Assembly (NCBI RefSeq): GCF_013705725.1
Contig: NZ_CP055481.1
Coordinates: 5,456,001-5,520,000 of the forward strand
DNA length: 64,000 bases
Source of the DNA: Klebsiella sp. RHBSTW-00484
GTDB lineage: Bacteria > Pseudomonadota > Gammaproteobacteria > Enterobacterales > Enterobacteriaceae
Direction: 5' to 3'
Position 1 is the first letter of the stretch; each line of letters opens with the position of its first letter. Below the pieces are notes generated by a model, which saw only the letters and a program-made list of their open reading frames with translations, had not been told where the DNA came from and made no database searches. Shown here in pieces: positions 39,607 through 47,860 of the stretch. The position numbers and the translations under genes are program-made.

Positions 39607-40584
39607 ATGGCTAACCCGCTATTTCAAAAACATATCATTTCCATAAACGATCTCAGCCGCGAAGACCTTGAACTGGTACTGGCGACCGCTGCAAAACTGA
39701 AAGCCAATCCGCAGCCGGAGTTGCTCAAACATAAAGTGATTGCCAGCTGCTTCTTCGAAGCCTCTACCCGTACCCGCCTGTCATTTGAGACCGCGATGCA
39801 CCGCCTCGGTGCCAGCGTGGTCGGCTTCTCAGACAGCAGCAACACTTCGCTGGGCAAAAAAGGCGAAACTCTGGCCGACACCATTTCAGTGATTAGCACC
39901 TACGTCGACGCCATCGTCATGCGCCATCCGCAGGAAGGGGCGGCGCGCCTGGCGACCGAATTCTCCGGCGGTATTCCAATTCTCAATGCCGGTGACGGCT
40001 CGAACCAACATCCGACACAAACGCTGCTGGATCTGTTCACCATTCAGGAAACCCAGGGTCGCCTCGAAAACCTGAGCATCGCCATGGTCGGCGACCTGAA
40101 ATATGGTCGTACCGTCCACTCACTGACTCAGGCGCTGGCGAAATTCAACGGCAACCGCTTCTACTTTATCGCCCCGGACGCGCTGGCCATGCCGCAGTAC
40201 ATTCTCGATATGCTCGACGAAAAAGGCATCGCCTGGAGTCTGCATAGCGCCATCGAAGAGGTGATGGAAGAAGTGGACATTCTGTACATGACCCGCGTGC
40301 AGAAAGAGCGCCTCGACCCATCGGAATACGCCAACGTGAAAGCGCAGTTTGTTCTGCGCGCCGCCGACCTGGAAGGCGCACGAGCAAATATGAAAGTGCT
40401 GCACCCGCTGCCGCGCATTGATGAGATCACCACGGATGTCGATAAAACGCCGCACGCCTGGTACTTCCAGCAGGCCGGTAACGGCATCTTCGCCCGCCAG
40501 GCGTTACTGGCACTGGTATTGAATAGCGAACTGGCTCTGCATACTCAAAATGATTCGAGTTGCAGGAAGGCGGCAAGCGAGTGA
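39607..40584 (+). CDS. pyrB: Aspartate carbamoyltransferase catalytic subunit PyrB, C-terminally extended
   Basis: PyrB forms the catalytic trimers of aspartate transcarbamoylase, the committed step of pyrimidine synthesis. Motifs [13 protein letters not shown] and HPLPR are intact. The product is 325 residues; E. coli PyrB ends after ALVLNRDLVL at 311 residues. Here [10 protein letters not shown] is followed by 14 more residues ([14 protein letters not shown]) encoded by the left end of an ERIC element, whose TGA serves as the stop. ATG 39607 follows CAGGAG; an in-frame ATG at 39583 lies in the attenuator T-run and is rejected. Confidence 0.95.
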   Translation: MANPLFQKHIISINDLSREDLELVLATAAKLKANPQPELLKHKVIASCFFEASTRTRLSFETAMHRLGASVVGFSDSSNTSLGKKGETLADTISVISTYVDAIVMRHPQEGAARLATEFSGGIPILNAGDGSNQHPTQTLLDLFTIQETQGRLENLSIAMVGDLKYGRTVHSLTQALAKFNGNRFYFIAPDALAMPQYILDMLDEKGIAWSLHSAIEEVMEEVDILYMTRVQKERLDPSEYANVKAQFVLRAADLEGARANMKVLHPLPRIDEITTDVDKTPHAWYFQQAGNGIFARQALLALVLNSELALHTQNDSSCRKAASE

Positions 40585-40667
40585 GTCCCCATGAACATAG
40601 ATAACTATGTGATTGGGGCGAACGAACGCAGCCAACGCGTCTGCGACTTGAATCATGAAGAGTATTA
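40541..40667. repeat. ERIC element at the pyrB/pyrI junction, overlapping the pyrB 3' end
   Basis: The 127 bases contain ATTCGAGTTGCAGGAAGGCGG...GAGTCCCC...GATTGGGGCGAACGAACGCAGCC and complementary ends. The first 44 bases are read as the pyrB C-terminus and stop, and the last base is 13 before the pyrI start. It enlarges the pyrB-pyrI spacing within one operon. Confidence 0.93.
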
Positions 40668-40680
40668 AGGGGAAATGACG

Positions 40681-41142
40681 ATGACACACGACAACAAATT
40701 GCAGGTAGAAGCCATCAAACGCGGCACCGTTATCGACCACATCCCGGCGCAGGTCGGCTTTAAGCTGCTGACGCTGTTCAAACTGACCGAAACAGATCAG
40801 CGCATCACCATCGGCCTGAATCTGCCGTCAGGTGAGATGGGCCGCAAAGATTTAATCAAAATCGAGAATACTTTCCTGACCGATGAGCAGGTTAACCAGC
40901 TCTCCCTGTACGCGCCGCAGGCCACGGTGAACCGTATTGATGAGTATGAAGTGGTGGGTAAATCTCGCCCAAGCCTGCCGGACCGTATCAACAACGTGCT
41001 GGTGTGCCCGAACAGCAACTGTATCAGCCACGCTGAGCCGGTCTCTTCCAGTTTTGCGGTGAAAAAACGCGAAAACGACATCGCGCTGAAGTGCAAATAT
41101 TGTGAAAAAGAGTTCTCGCACAATGTGGTTCTGGCGAACTAA
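40681..41142 (+). CDS. pyrI: Aspartate carbamoyltransferase regulatory subunit PyrI
   Basis: PyrI binds CTP, UTP and ATP and makes aspartate transcarbamoylase allosteric. The 153-residue protein equals E. coli PyrI in length. The zinc cysteines that hold the regulatory to the catalytic chains are present (CPNSNC and CKYC). ATG 40681 is preferred to one two codons upstream (40675); AAGGGGAA, right after the ERIC end, is the ribosome binding site. Confidence 0.97.
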   Translation: MTHDNKLQVEAIKRGTVIDHIPAQVGFKLLTLFKLTETDQRITIGLNLPSGEMGRKDLIKIENTFLTDEQVNQLSLYAPQATVNRIDEYEVVGKSRPSLPDRINNVLVCPNSNCISHAEPVSSSFAVKKRENDIALKCKYCEKEFSHNVVLAN

Positions 41143-41264
41143 TTGAGGTTGGTATTGTGTACCCGGCTCCCTATAATGGCCGGGTCTCTTACCCCTCATC
41201 TTTCAGATTGTCGCGCAGTTAGCGACGCGAAAGATTTGTATAATGCTGTTATTCAGGAGAAATC

Positions 41265-41651
41265 ATGTCTAAAACTATCGCGACGGAAAATGCACCAGCA
41301 GCCATCGGCCCGTACGTTCAGGGTGTTGATCTGGGTAGCATGATCATCACTTCCGGCCAAATCCCGGTCGACCCGAAAACCGGCAGCGTGGCGGAAGACG
41401 TTGCCGCTCAGGCGCGTCAGTCTCTGGACAACGTAAAAGCTATCGTTGAAGCCGCGGGCCTGAAAGTGGGCGATATCGTTAAAACTACCGTTTTCGTGAA
41501 AGATCTCAACGATTTCGCCACCGTTAACGCCGCTTATGAAGCCTTCTTCACCGAGCATAACGCCACCTTCCCGGCGCGTTCCTGTGTAGAAGTGGCGCGC
41601 TTGCCGAAAGACGTGAAAATTGAGATTGAAGCGATCGCCGTTCGTCGCTGA
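41265..41651 (+). CDS. ridA: 2-iminobutanoate/2-iminopropanoate deaminase RidA (YjgF)
   Basis: RidA hydrolyses reactive enamine/imine intermediates released by threonine and serine dehydratases, protecting PLP enzymes. The 128-residue trimeric-barrel protein has the conserved active-site arginine in PARSCVEVARLPKDVKIEIEA. It begins MSKTIATENAPAAIGPYVQ after CAGGAGAA. Position after pyrI is the same as in E. coli. Confidence 0.97.
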   Translation: MSKTIATENAPAAIGPYVQGVDLGSMIITSGQIPVDPKTGSVAEDVAAQARQSLDNVKAIVEAAGLKVGDIVKTTVFVKDLNDFATVNAAYEAFFTEHNATFPARSCVEVARLPKDVKIEIEAIAVRR

Positions 41652-41661
41652 TATCTGGCAG

Positions 41662-41696
41662 AAAGATAATCCAGAACGGCTTTCTGGATTATCTTT
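41662..41696. terminator. Hairpin terminator after ridA
   Basis: Perfect 15-base arms AAAGATAATCCAGAA / TTCTGGATTATCTTT enclose a five-base loop and begin 11 bases after the ridA stop. Confidence 0.8.
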
Positions 41697-41720
41697 GCTA
41701 TTCGCCACGGAGGGCCGGTA

Positions 41721-42173
41721 ATGGCAAAAGCACGCTTTACCGATGAACAAATCGCTGATTTTCTTCAGCAGTCTAAAAACGGCGTCCCCAACAAAGTCTT
41801 GTGCGAAAAATATGAGTTTAGCGTCAGCACCCTGCGGCGCTGGCAAGAGCTGCACGCCGAAAATGTACGTGCCGAGTTGAAACAATTAGAGTCGACGGCC
41901 GCAAAAGTATTCCTGTGCTTCGTCATTACAGCCCTAATCCTCGCCATTATGTTCTCTAAATCCATCGGCGCATGCGTAATGTCCGTTTTCCTGGTGTACT
42001 GCGTTGGCTACATCCGCCGCTTTCGCCAAATATCGGCACAACACATCCGGGAAGAAAATATCTTTCTCTCCCGCTCCGGACGCGGAGCGAGAAATGCATT
42101 TTATCAATTCAGTTGGGCCTTCATCGCCCTTTTTGTCTTTAGCGTTGGCTATATGATCGTACGCATGGCCTGA
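41721..42173 (+). CDS. Small protein with transposase-type HTH fused to membrane helices
   Basis: This 150-residue protein has two parts. Residues 3-45 (ARFTDEQIADFLQQSKNGVPNKVLCEKYEFSVSTLRRW) look like the helix-turn-helix of IS3-family OrfA proteins. Residues 55-150 contain hydrophobic helices at about 62-92 (one long or two short) and 128-148, so the product should be an inner-membrane protein with a cytoplasmic DNA-binding-like domain. GGAGGGCC gives a strong ribosome binding site. No transposase catalytic domain or inverted repeats flank it. It lies alone between ridA and mgtA. I do not know its function; a captured transposase HTH acting as a membrane-tethered regulator is one possibility. 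Confidence 0.75.
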   Translation: MAKARFTDEQIADFLQQSKNGVPNKVLCEKYEFSVSTLRRWQELHAENVRAELKQLESTAAKVFLCFVITALILAIMFSKSIGACVMSVFLVYCVGYIRRFRQISAQHIREENIFLSRSGRGARNAFYQFSWAFIALFVFSVGYMIVRMA

Positions 42174-42176
42174 GAA

Positions 42177-42213
42177 ATTATCGGCCTGGGTAAAAACGCG
42201 CCAGGCCGATAAT
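42177..42213. terminator. Hairpin between the HTH-membrane gene and mgtA
   Basis: Arms ATTATCGGCCTGG / CCAGGCCGATAAT are perfect, with an 11-base loop, placed between the two convergent stops. T-richness is weak in both directions, so termination is probable but not certain. Confidence 0.65.
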
Positions 42214-42224
42214 GAGCGAAGAAA

Positions 42225-44933
42225 TTACTGCCAGCCGTAGCGGCGGCTGTAAAAGCCCTTAACCATCTGGGTCAGCGTCATATAGCCCGCCAGAATGGCA
42301 ATCAGCCACGGGAAGTAGCTCAGCGGCAGCGCCTGAAGCTGCAAATAGCCCGCCAGCGGCGAGAACGGTAGCGCAACTCCCACCACCATCACCAGCAGCG
42401 TCATCACGATCAGCGGCCAGGCCGCACGACTCTGAATAAACGGGATCCGCCGCGTGCGGATCATATGCACAATCAGCGTCTGTGACAGTAGACCGACCAC
42501 AAACCAGCCGGACTGGAACAGGGTCTGGGCTTCCGGCGTATTAGCATGGAACACCCACCACATCAGGCAGAAGGTCAGAATATCGAATATCGAGCTTATC
42601 GGCCCAAAGAAGACCATAAAGCGCCCGAGATCCGCCGGATTCCAGCGTTGCGGCTTACGAATCTGCTCATCGTCCACGTTATCAAACGGAATCGCTACCT
42701 GGGATACATCGTACAGCAGGTTCTGAATCAGCAAGTGCAGCGGCAACATTGGCAGGAACGGCAGAAAGGCGCTGGCGACCAGCACGCTGAAGACGTTACC
42801 GAAGTTAGAGCTGGCGGTCATTTTGATGTATTTGAGCATGTTGGCGAAAGTCCGGCGGCCTTCGATAACCCCCTCTTCCAGCACCATCAGGCTCTTCTCC
42901 AGCAGAATGATATCCGCCGCCTCGCGGGCGATATCCACCGCGCCGTCAACGGAAATACCGATATCCGCCGCGCGCAGCGCTGGCGCGTCGTTAATGCCGT
43001 CGCCCATAAAACCCACCACGTGCCCTTCACGTTTGAGCAAGGTGACAATCCGCTCTTTATGCAGCGGCGCCAGGCGAGCAAACAAGGTGGTGCGTTTTGC
43101 CAGTTCGGCCAGTTGATCATCGCTCAGCGCTTCAATCTGGCTGCCAATCACCACGTCGCCCGCATCCAGCCCCACTTCATGGCAGACTTTTGCCGCCACC
43201 AGCTCGCTATCGCCAGTGAGGATTTTCACCGTGATGCCGCTGGCCTTCAGCGCTTTTAGCGCCGGGGCGGTGGTCTCTTTCGGCGGGTCAAGGAAGGCAA
43301 TGTAACCTTCGAGGATAAGGTCGGATTCATCCGCACGCTGGTAGTCGCCCTCACGTGCGGGTAGATATTTGGTCGCCACCGCCACCACGCGCAATCCCTG
43401 ACGATTCAGGGTATCGGTAACGCGACGGATGCGCCGCAGCATGGTGTCGTCCAGCGGTACGATGTCACCGTTGTAGCGCACCTGGGTCGAGACGTTGAGG
43501 ATCTCCTGCAATGCCCCTTTGCAGATAAGTTGATGGACGTTGTCCTGCTCCTGCACCACCACCGACATGCGGCGGCGCTCAAAATCGAATGGGATCTCAT
43601 CCACCTTCTGCCAGCGCTCCGCCAGCCCGCGCGCCGACTCCAGCTCGACGCCTTCCAGCACCGCAGTATCAAGCAGGTTTTTCAGCCCGGTCTGGTAGTG
43701 GCTGTTGAGCCAGGCCGTATGCAGCACGCGTTCGCTCACCTTGCCGGAGACATCGGTATGGTTCTCCAGCACGATTTTATCCTGGGTCAGGGTGCCGGTT
43801 TTGTCGGTGCACAGAATGTCCATCGCGCCAAAGTTCTGGATGGCGTCGAGGTGTTTGACGATGACTTTCTGTTTCGACAGCTTCACCGCCCCGCGCGCCA
43901 GCGTCGAGGTGACGATCATCGGCAGCATTTCCGGGGTCAGGCCGACAGCGACAGAGAGCGCAAACAGCGCCGCTTCCCACCAGTCGCCCTTGGTATAGCC
44001 GTTAATCAGCAGCACTATCGGCGTCATCACCAGCATAAAGCGGATCAGCAGCATGCTGACCCGGCTGATGCCTTTCTGAAAGGCGTTCGGCTCGCTTTCC
44101 TGCTCGCTGACCCGCCCGGCCAGTTGACCAAACCAGGTGCCGCCGCCGGTGGCGAAAACAATAGCCTGCGCCGAACCGCTCACCACGTTGGTGCCCATAA
44201 AGCACAGGGTGTCACACTCTAGCGGGTTCGTTTGCAGCGGATCGCGGGTACGAGCGACTTTCTCAACCGGCAGCGATTCGCCGGTCAGCGAAGCCTGGGC
44301 GACAAACAGATCGCGCGCCTGAAACACGCGCAGATCCGCAGGGATCATATCTCCCGCCGACAGCTTGACGATATCGCCCGGCACCAGTTGATCGATCGGC
44401 AGCTCACACCATCGGCTTTCGCCCTGCTCATTCACCACTCGCAGCACCGTCGCGGTGTTGCTGACCATCGCCTTCAGGGCATCCGCCGCTTTGGTCGAGC
44501 GAGCTTCCTGAATAAAGTTAAGTAGCGTGGAGATCCCCACCATCAGGGCGATAACCGCCGCGGCGAACAGATCTTCCGTTGAGTAGGAGACAATCCCCAG
44601 AACGGTCAGCAGCAGGTTGAAGGGGTTGCGGTAACAGCTCCACAAGTGTACCCACCACGGCGAGGGTTTCTGCGCCGGGATCTGGTTTTCGCCGTGCTGG
44701 GCGATTTTCTGCGCAACTTCGCCTTCATTCAGCCCTTCCGGATGGCTGGCAAAAGCGCGCCAGACTTCATTTTCGTCCATTGCCGCAACGTTCAGACACT
44801 GCTTACCAAGCGAATCCGGAATCGGCGCGCTCGCCAGATTGCGGGCATCGGGCAGCGGATCGCGCTGGACCAAACGGCGCGGGAGATGACGGCCAAGCTG
44901 AGCAAACAGCTGGCGGGTAAAATTTTTCAGCAT
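42225..44933 (-). CDS. mgtA: P-type Mg2+ ATPase MgtA
   Basis: MgtA imports magnesium across the inner membrane at the cost of ATP. The 902-residue P3-type ATPase (E. coli 898) has the phosphorylated aspartate in CTDKTGTLT, the TGES actuator motif (ASLTGESLPVEK), the hinge MGDGINDAPAL, and about ten membrane helices. A start at 44990 would add 19 residues, but ATG 44933 gives the family start MLKNFTRQLFAQLGRHLPRR. It is preceded by a long leader of about 270 bases with the mgtL peptide and a PhoP-type promoter. Confidence 0.96.
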   Translation of the reverse strand: MLKNFTRQLFAQLGRHLPRRLVQRDPLPDARNLASAPIPDSLGKQCLNVAAMDENEVWRAFASHPEGLNEGEVAQKIAQHGENQIPAQKPSPWWVHLWSCYRNPFNLLLTVLGIVSYSTEDLFAAAVIALMVGISTLLNFIQEARSTKAADALKAMVSNTATVLRVVNEQGESRWCELPIDQLVPGDIVKLSAGDMIPADLRVFQARDLFVAQASLTGESLPVEKVARTRDPLQTNPLECDTLCFMGTNVVSGSAQAIVFATGGGTWFGQLAGRVSEQESEPNAFQKGISRVSMLLIRFMLVMTPIVLLINGYTKGDWWEAALFALSVAVGLTPEMLPMIVTSTLARGAVKLSKQKVIVKHLDAIQNFGAMDILCTDKTGTLTQDKIVLENHTDVSGKVSERVLHTAWLNSHYQTGLKNLLDTAVLEGVELESARGLAERWQKVDEIPFDFERRRMSVVVQEQDNVHQLICKGALQEILNVSTQVRYNGDIVPLDDTMLRRIRRVTDTLNRQGLRVVAVATKYLPAREGDYQRADESDLILEGYIAFLDPPKETTAPALKALKASGITVKILTGDSELVAAKVCHEVGLDAGDVVIGSQIEALSDDQLAELAKRTTLFARLAPLHKERIVTLLKREGHVVGFMGDGINDAPALRAADIGISVDGAVDIAREAADIILLEKSLMVLEEGVIEGRRTFANMLKYIKMTASSNFGNVFSVLVASAFLPFLPMLPLHLLIQNLLYDVSQVAIPFDNVDDEQIRKPQRWNPADLGRFMVFFGPISSIFDILTFCLMWWVFHANTPEAQTLFQSGWFVVGLLSQTLIVHMIRTRRIPFIQSRAAWPLIVMTLLVMVVGVALPFSPLAGYLQLQALPLSYFPWLIAILAGYMTLTQMVKGFYSRRYGWQ

Positions 44934-45079
44934 AAACAGTCCCTCCGCGCTCGCGCGAGCGAACGCAGAATAACCAACAGGCGCAAGCAAGCTCTACCTG
45001 TCAGGCATGTTATTTTTATGGCAGGGACATCAAAGACATCACTGCTTTACGCTTTCCGGTAAAGCAGTGCTAAGCAGGC

Positions 45080-45133
45080 TTACCGGAAAGAAAGGTGACT
45101 CCATCGAGGATGAGGAGTGGGATCGGGGTCCAT
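45080..45133 (-). CDS. mgtL: mgtA leader peptide MgtL
   Basis: A 17-codon frame encodes MDPDPTPHPRWSHLSFR, clearly the counterpart of E. coli MgtL ([17 protein letters not shown]). It starts 146 bases before the mgtA coding start. Translation stalling over its acidic/proline N-terminus at low Mg2+ or low proline is known to let transcription continue into mgtA. The leader RNA between mgtL and mgtA (44934-45079) should hold the Mg2+-responsive alternative stem-loops. Confidence 0.9.
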   Translation of the reverse strand: MDPDPTPHPRWSHLSFR

Positions 45134-45207
45134 AAAATCTCCGGTAAGTGAATACAAACGGCGCGAATTATAACGCTACCAATAATCTATTTGTGGCTAT
45201 TATGGCG

Positions 45208-45242
45208 ATGATACCCCCCGGAAACTAAACCAGACGTAAACC
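45208..45242 (-). promoter_or_regulatory. PhoP box and -10 element of mgtA
   Basis: On the minus strand GGTTTA-CGTCT-GGTTTA (45242-45226) is an exact PhoP direct repeat. Twelve bases further comes a -10 TATCAT (45213-45208), the spacing of class I PhoP promoters. Start of transcription near 45202 would give a leader of about 270 bases, similar to E. coli mgtA. Confidence 0.88.
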
Positions 45243-45313
45243 AGACTTTGCTCATTGTGGTTTCGTTGAGTAGCATTAGGCTCACTTTAATCGGACCACG
45301 ACGAGAACCCTGC

Positions 45314-46261
45314 ATGCAAAACCGGCTGACCATCAAAGATATCGCCCGCTTAAGCGGCGTCGGGAAATCAACGGTATCGCGCGTACTCAATAACGAAAGC
45401 GGCGTTAGCGAGCGCACCCGCGAACGGGTAGAAGCGGTGATGCAGCAACAAGGGTTCTCTCCTTCGCGTTCCGCCAGGGCGATGCGCGGCCAGAGTGACA
45501 AAGTGGTGGCGATCATCGTCACTCGTCTGGATTCGCTGTCGGAAAACCTCGCCGTGCAGACCATGCTTCCCGTCTTTTATGAGCAGGGCTACGACCCGAT
45601 TATGATGGAAAGCCAGTTCTCTCCGGCGCTGGTCGAAGAGCATCTCGGCATACTCGCCCGGCGCAATATCGACGGCGTGGTGCTGTTTGGCTTTACCGGC
45701 ATTCATGAAGAGATGCTCACTCCGTGGCGAGAAACGCTGGTGCTGCTGGCCCGCGACGCGCCGGGGATCGCTTCCGTGTGCTATGACGACGAAGGATCCA
45801 TCAAAATGCTGATGCAGCGGCTGTACGATCTCGGGCATCGCCATATCAGCTTTCTCGGGGTGCCGCATAGCGACATCACCACCGGGCAACGCCGTCACCA
45901 GGCCTACCTCCATTTCTGCCAGAAAAAACATCTCACTCCCCTCGATGCGCTGCCGGGTCTGGGAATGAAGCAAGGTTATGAGAATGTCGCCAGCGTACTA
46001 TCGGCTGACACCAGCGCGCTGGTCTGCGCCACCGATACCCTCGCCCTTGGGGCCAGCAAATATCTCCAGCAGCAGGGAATCGACAATCTCCAGCTTGCCA
46101 GCGTCGGCAGCACGCCGTTAATGAAGTTTCTTCACCCGGAGATCCTCACCGTCGATCCCGGCTACGCCGAGTCCGGACGCCGGGCGGCGCAGCAGTTGAT
46201 CGAGCAGATCGCCGGGAGCAGTGAACCCCGCCAGATAGTGATTCCTGCCGTACTGAATTAA
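45314..46261 (+). CDS. treR: Trehalose operon repressor TreR
   Basis: TreR is a LacI-family repressor of treBC, released by trehalose-6-phosphate. The 315-residue protein equals E. coli TreR. It has the LacI helix-turn-helix (LTIKDIARLSGVGKSTVSRVLNNE, residues 5-28) and a periplasmic-binding-protein-like sensor domain. An in-frame start at 45248 adds 22 unsupported residues, so ATG 45314 is used. It is divergent from mgtA and 128 bases upstream of treB. Confidence 0.95.
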   Translation: MQNRLTIKDIARLSGVGKSTVSRVLNNESGVSERTRERVEAVMQQQGFSPSRSARAMRGQSDKVVAIIVTRLDSLSENLAVQTMLPVFYEQGYDPIMMESQFSPALVEEHLGILARRNIDGVVLFGFTGIHEEMLTPWRETLVLLARDAPGIASVCYDDEGSIKMLMQRLYDLGHRHISFLGVPHSDITTGQRRHQAYLHFCQKKHLTPLDALPGLGMKQGYENVASVLSADTSALVCATDTLALGASKYLQQQGIDNLQLASVGSTPLMKFLHPEILTVDPGYAESGRRAAQQLIEQIAGSSEPRQIVIPAVLN

Positions 46262-46299
46262 GCCTGTCTTAACGATTTATGTGATCTTCGCTGCGTTTC

Positions 46300-46311
46300 G
46301 GGAACGTTCCC
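46300..46311. promoter_or_regulatory. TreR operator upstream of treB
   Basis: The perfect 12-base palindrome GGGAACGTTCCC lies 79 bases before treB and matches the LacI-family TreR site type. A TGTGAT (46280-46285) upstream may be half of a CRP site. Confidence 0.7.
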
Positions 46312-46389
46312 ATTTTGCAATTCAAACGGAGCGGTTAGGATTCACCCCAAGTTAAAACACAACCTCTCCCTCGGTCATGAGGCCTCATC

Positions 46390-47808
46390 ATGAGTAAAGT
46401 GAATCAGCAGGACATCGATAAACTTATCGAGCTGGTGGGCGGGCGCGACAATATCGCCACCGTCAGCCACTGTATTACCCGTCTGCGCTTTGTGCTGAAT
46501 AATCCAGCCATCGCCAAACCCAAAGAGATTGAACAGCTGCGCATGGTGAAGGGTTGCTTTACCAACGCCGGACAGTTCCAGGTGGTGATCGGCACCGAAG
46601 TCGGCGATTACTACAAAGCGCTGCTGGCCACTACAGGGCAAGCCAGCGCCGACAAAGAGCAGGCCAAAAAAGCTGCCCGGCAAAATATGAAGTGGCATGA
46701 ACAGCTCATTTCACACTTCGCCGAGATCTTCTTCCCGCTGCTGCCTGCGCTGATCAGCGGCGGCCTAATCCTGGGTTTTCGCAACGTGATCGGCGACCTG
46801 CCGATGAGCAACGGCCAGACGCTGGCGCAGATGCACCCGTCGCTGAAATCCATTTATGACTTCCTGTGGCTGATTGGCGAAGCGATCTTCTTCTACCTGC
46901 CGGTGGGGATCTGCTGGTCAGCGGTGAAAAAAGTGGGCGGCACGCCGATCCTCGGCATCGTCCTGGGTGTCACCCTCGTCTCTCCACAGCTGATGAATGC
47001 TTATCTGCTGGGCCAGCAGGTACCGGAAGTGTGGAACTTCGGCCTGTTTACCATCGAGAAAGTTGGCTATCAGGCGCAGGTTATCCCGGCCTTGCTGGCG
47101 GGACTGGCGCTCGGCTTTATCGAGACTCGCCTGAAGCGCATCGTGCCTGACTATCTTTACCTGGTAGTGGTTCCGGTATGTTCGCTAATCCTGGCAGTGT
47201 TCCTCGCGCACGCCTTCATCGGCCCGTTTGGCCGCATGATTGGCGACGGCGTGGCCTGGGCCGTGCGCCACCTGTTGACCGGCAGCTTCGCGCCGATTGG
47301 CGCCGCGCTGTTCGGCTTCCTGTATGCACCGCTGGTGATTACCGGGGTCCATCAGACCACGCTAGCTATCGACATGCAGATGATTCAAAGCATGGGCGGC
47401 ACGCCGGTATGGCCGCTGATTGCGCTGTCCAATATTGCCCAGGCATCGGCAGTGGTGGGGATCATCATCGCCAGCCGTAAACAGAACGAACGCGAAATCT
47501 CCGTTCCGGCAGCCATTTCCGCCTACCTCGGGGTCACGGAACCGGCAATGTACGGTATCAACCTGAAGTACCGCTTCCCGATGCTGTGCGCGATGGTTGG
47601 CTCTGGCCTTGCCGGACTGCTGTGCGGGCTCAACGGCGTAATGGCCAACGGCATTGGCGTCGGTGGCCTGCCGGGCATCCTCTCTATTCAGCCGAGCTAC
47701 TGGCAGGTCTTCGCGCTGGCGATGGTCATCGCCGTGGTGGTGCCGATTGTCCTGACGACGGTCGTCTACCAGCGTAAATTCCGCCAGGGCACCTTACAGA
47801 TTGTCTGA
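46390..47808 (+). CDS. treB: PTS trehalose-specific EIIBC component TreB
   Basis: TreB takes up trehalose and phosphorylates it to trehalose-6-phosphate. The 472-residue protein has an N-terminal IIB domain (phosphocysteine in SHCITRLRFVLNN, about residue 28) and a C-terminal IIC membrane domain of about ten helices. No IIA domain is attached, so it should depend on the glucose IIA protein Crr, as in E. coli. ATG 46390 is the only reasonable start. Confidence 0.96.
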   Translation: MSKVNQQDIDKLIELVGGRDNIATVSHCITRLRFVLNNPAIAKPKEIEQLRMVKGCFTNAGQFQVVIGTEVGDYYKALLATTGQASADKEQAKKAARQNMKWHEQLISHFAEIFFPLLPALISGGLILGFRNVIGDLPMSNGQTLAQMHPSLKSIYDFLWLIGEAIFFYLPVGICWSAVKKVGGTPILGIVLGVTLVSPQLMNAYLLGQQVPEVWNFGLFTIEKVGYQAQVIPALLAGLALGFIETRLKRIVPDYLYLVVVPVCSLILAVFLAHAFIGPFGRMIGDGVAWAVRHLLTGSFAPIGAALFGFLYAPLVITGVHQTTLAIDMQMIQSMGGTPVWPLIALSNIAQASAVVGIIIASRKQNEREISVPAAISAYLGVTEPAMYGINLKYRFPMLCAMVGSGLAGLLCGLNGVMANGIGVGGLPGILSIQPSYWQVFALAMVIAVVVPIVLTTVVYQRKFRQGTLQIV

Positions 47809-47818
47809 TTTCTTATTT

Positions 47819-47847
47819 TCGGGGCGCGCTGTCGCCCCCTTTTTGCA
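47819..47847 (+). other. Hairpin with T-run between treB and treC
   Basis: GGGGCG-CGCTGT-CGCCCC followed by CTTTTT sits 11 bases after the treB stop and 14 before treC. It has terminator form inside the operon and may lower treC expression relative to treB, or protect the treB mRNA end. Confidence 0.6.
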
Positions 47848-47860
47848 GCAGGAACGCGAT

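Noticed and set aside
45167-45172. A perfect TATAAT on the minus strand as the mgtA -10
   Set aside because: It lies 53 bases from the PhoP box, whereas TATCAT at 45208-45213 has the required 12-base spacing; it could at most be a secondary promoter.
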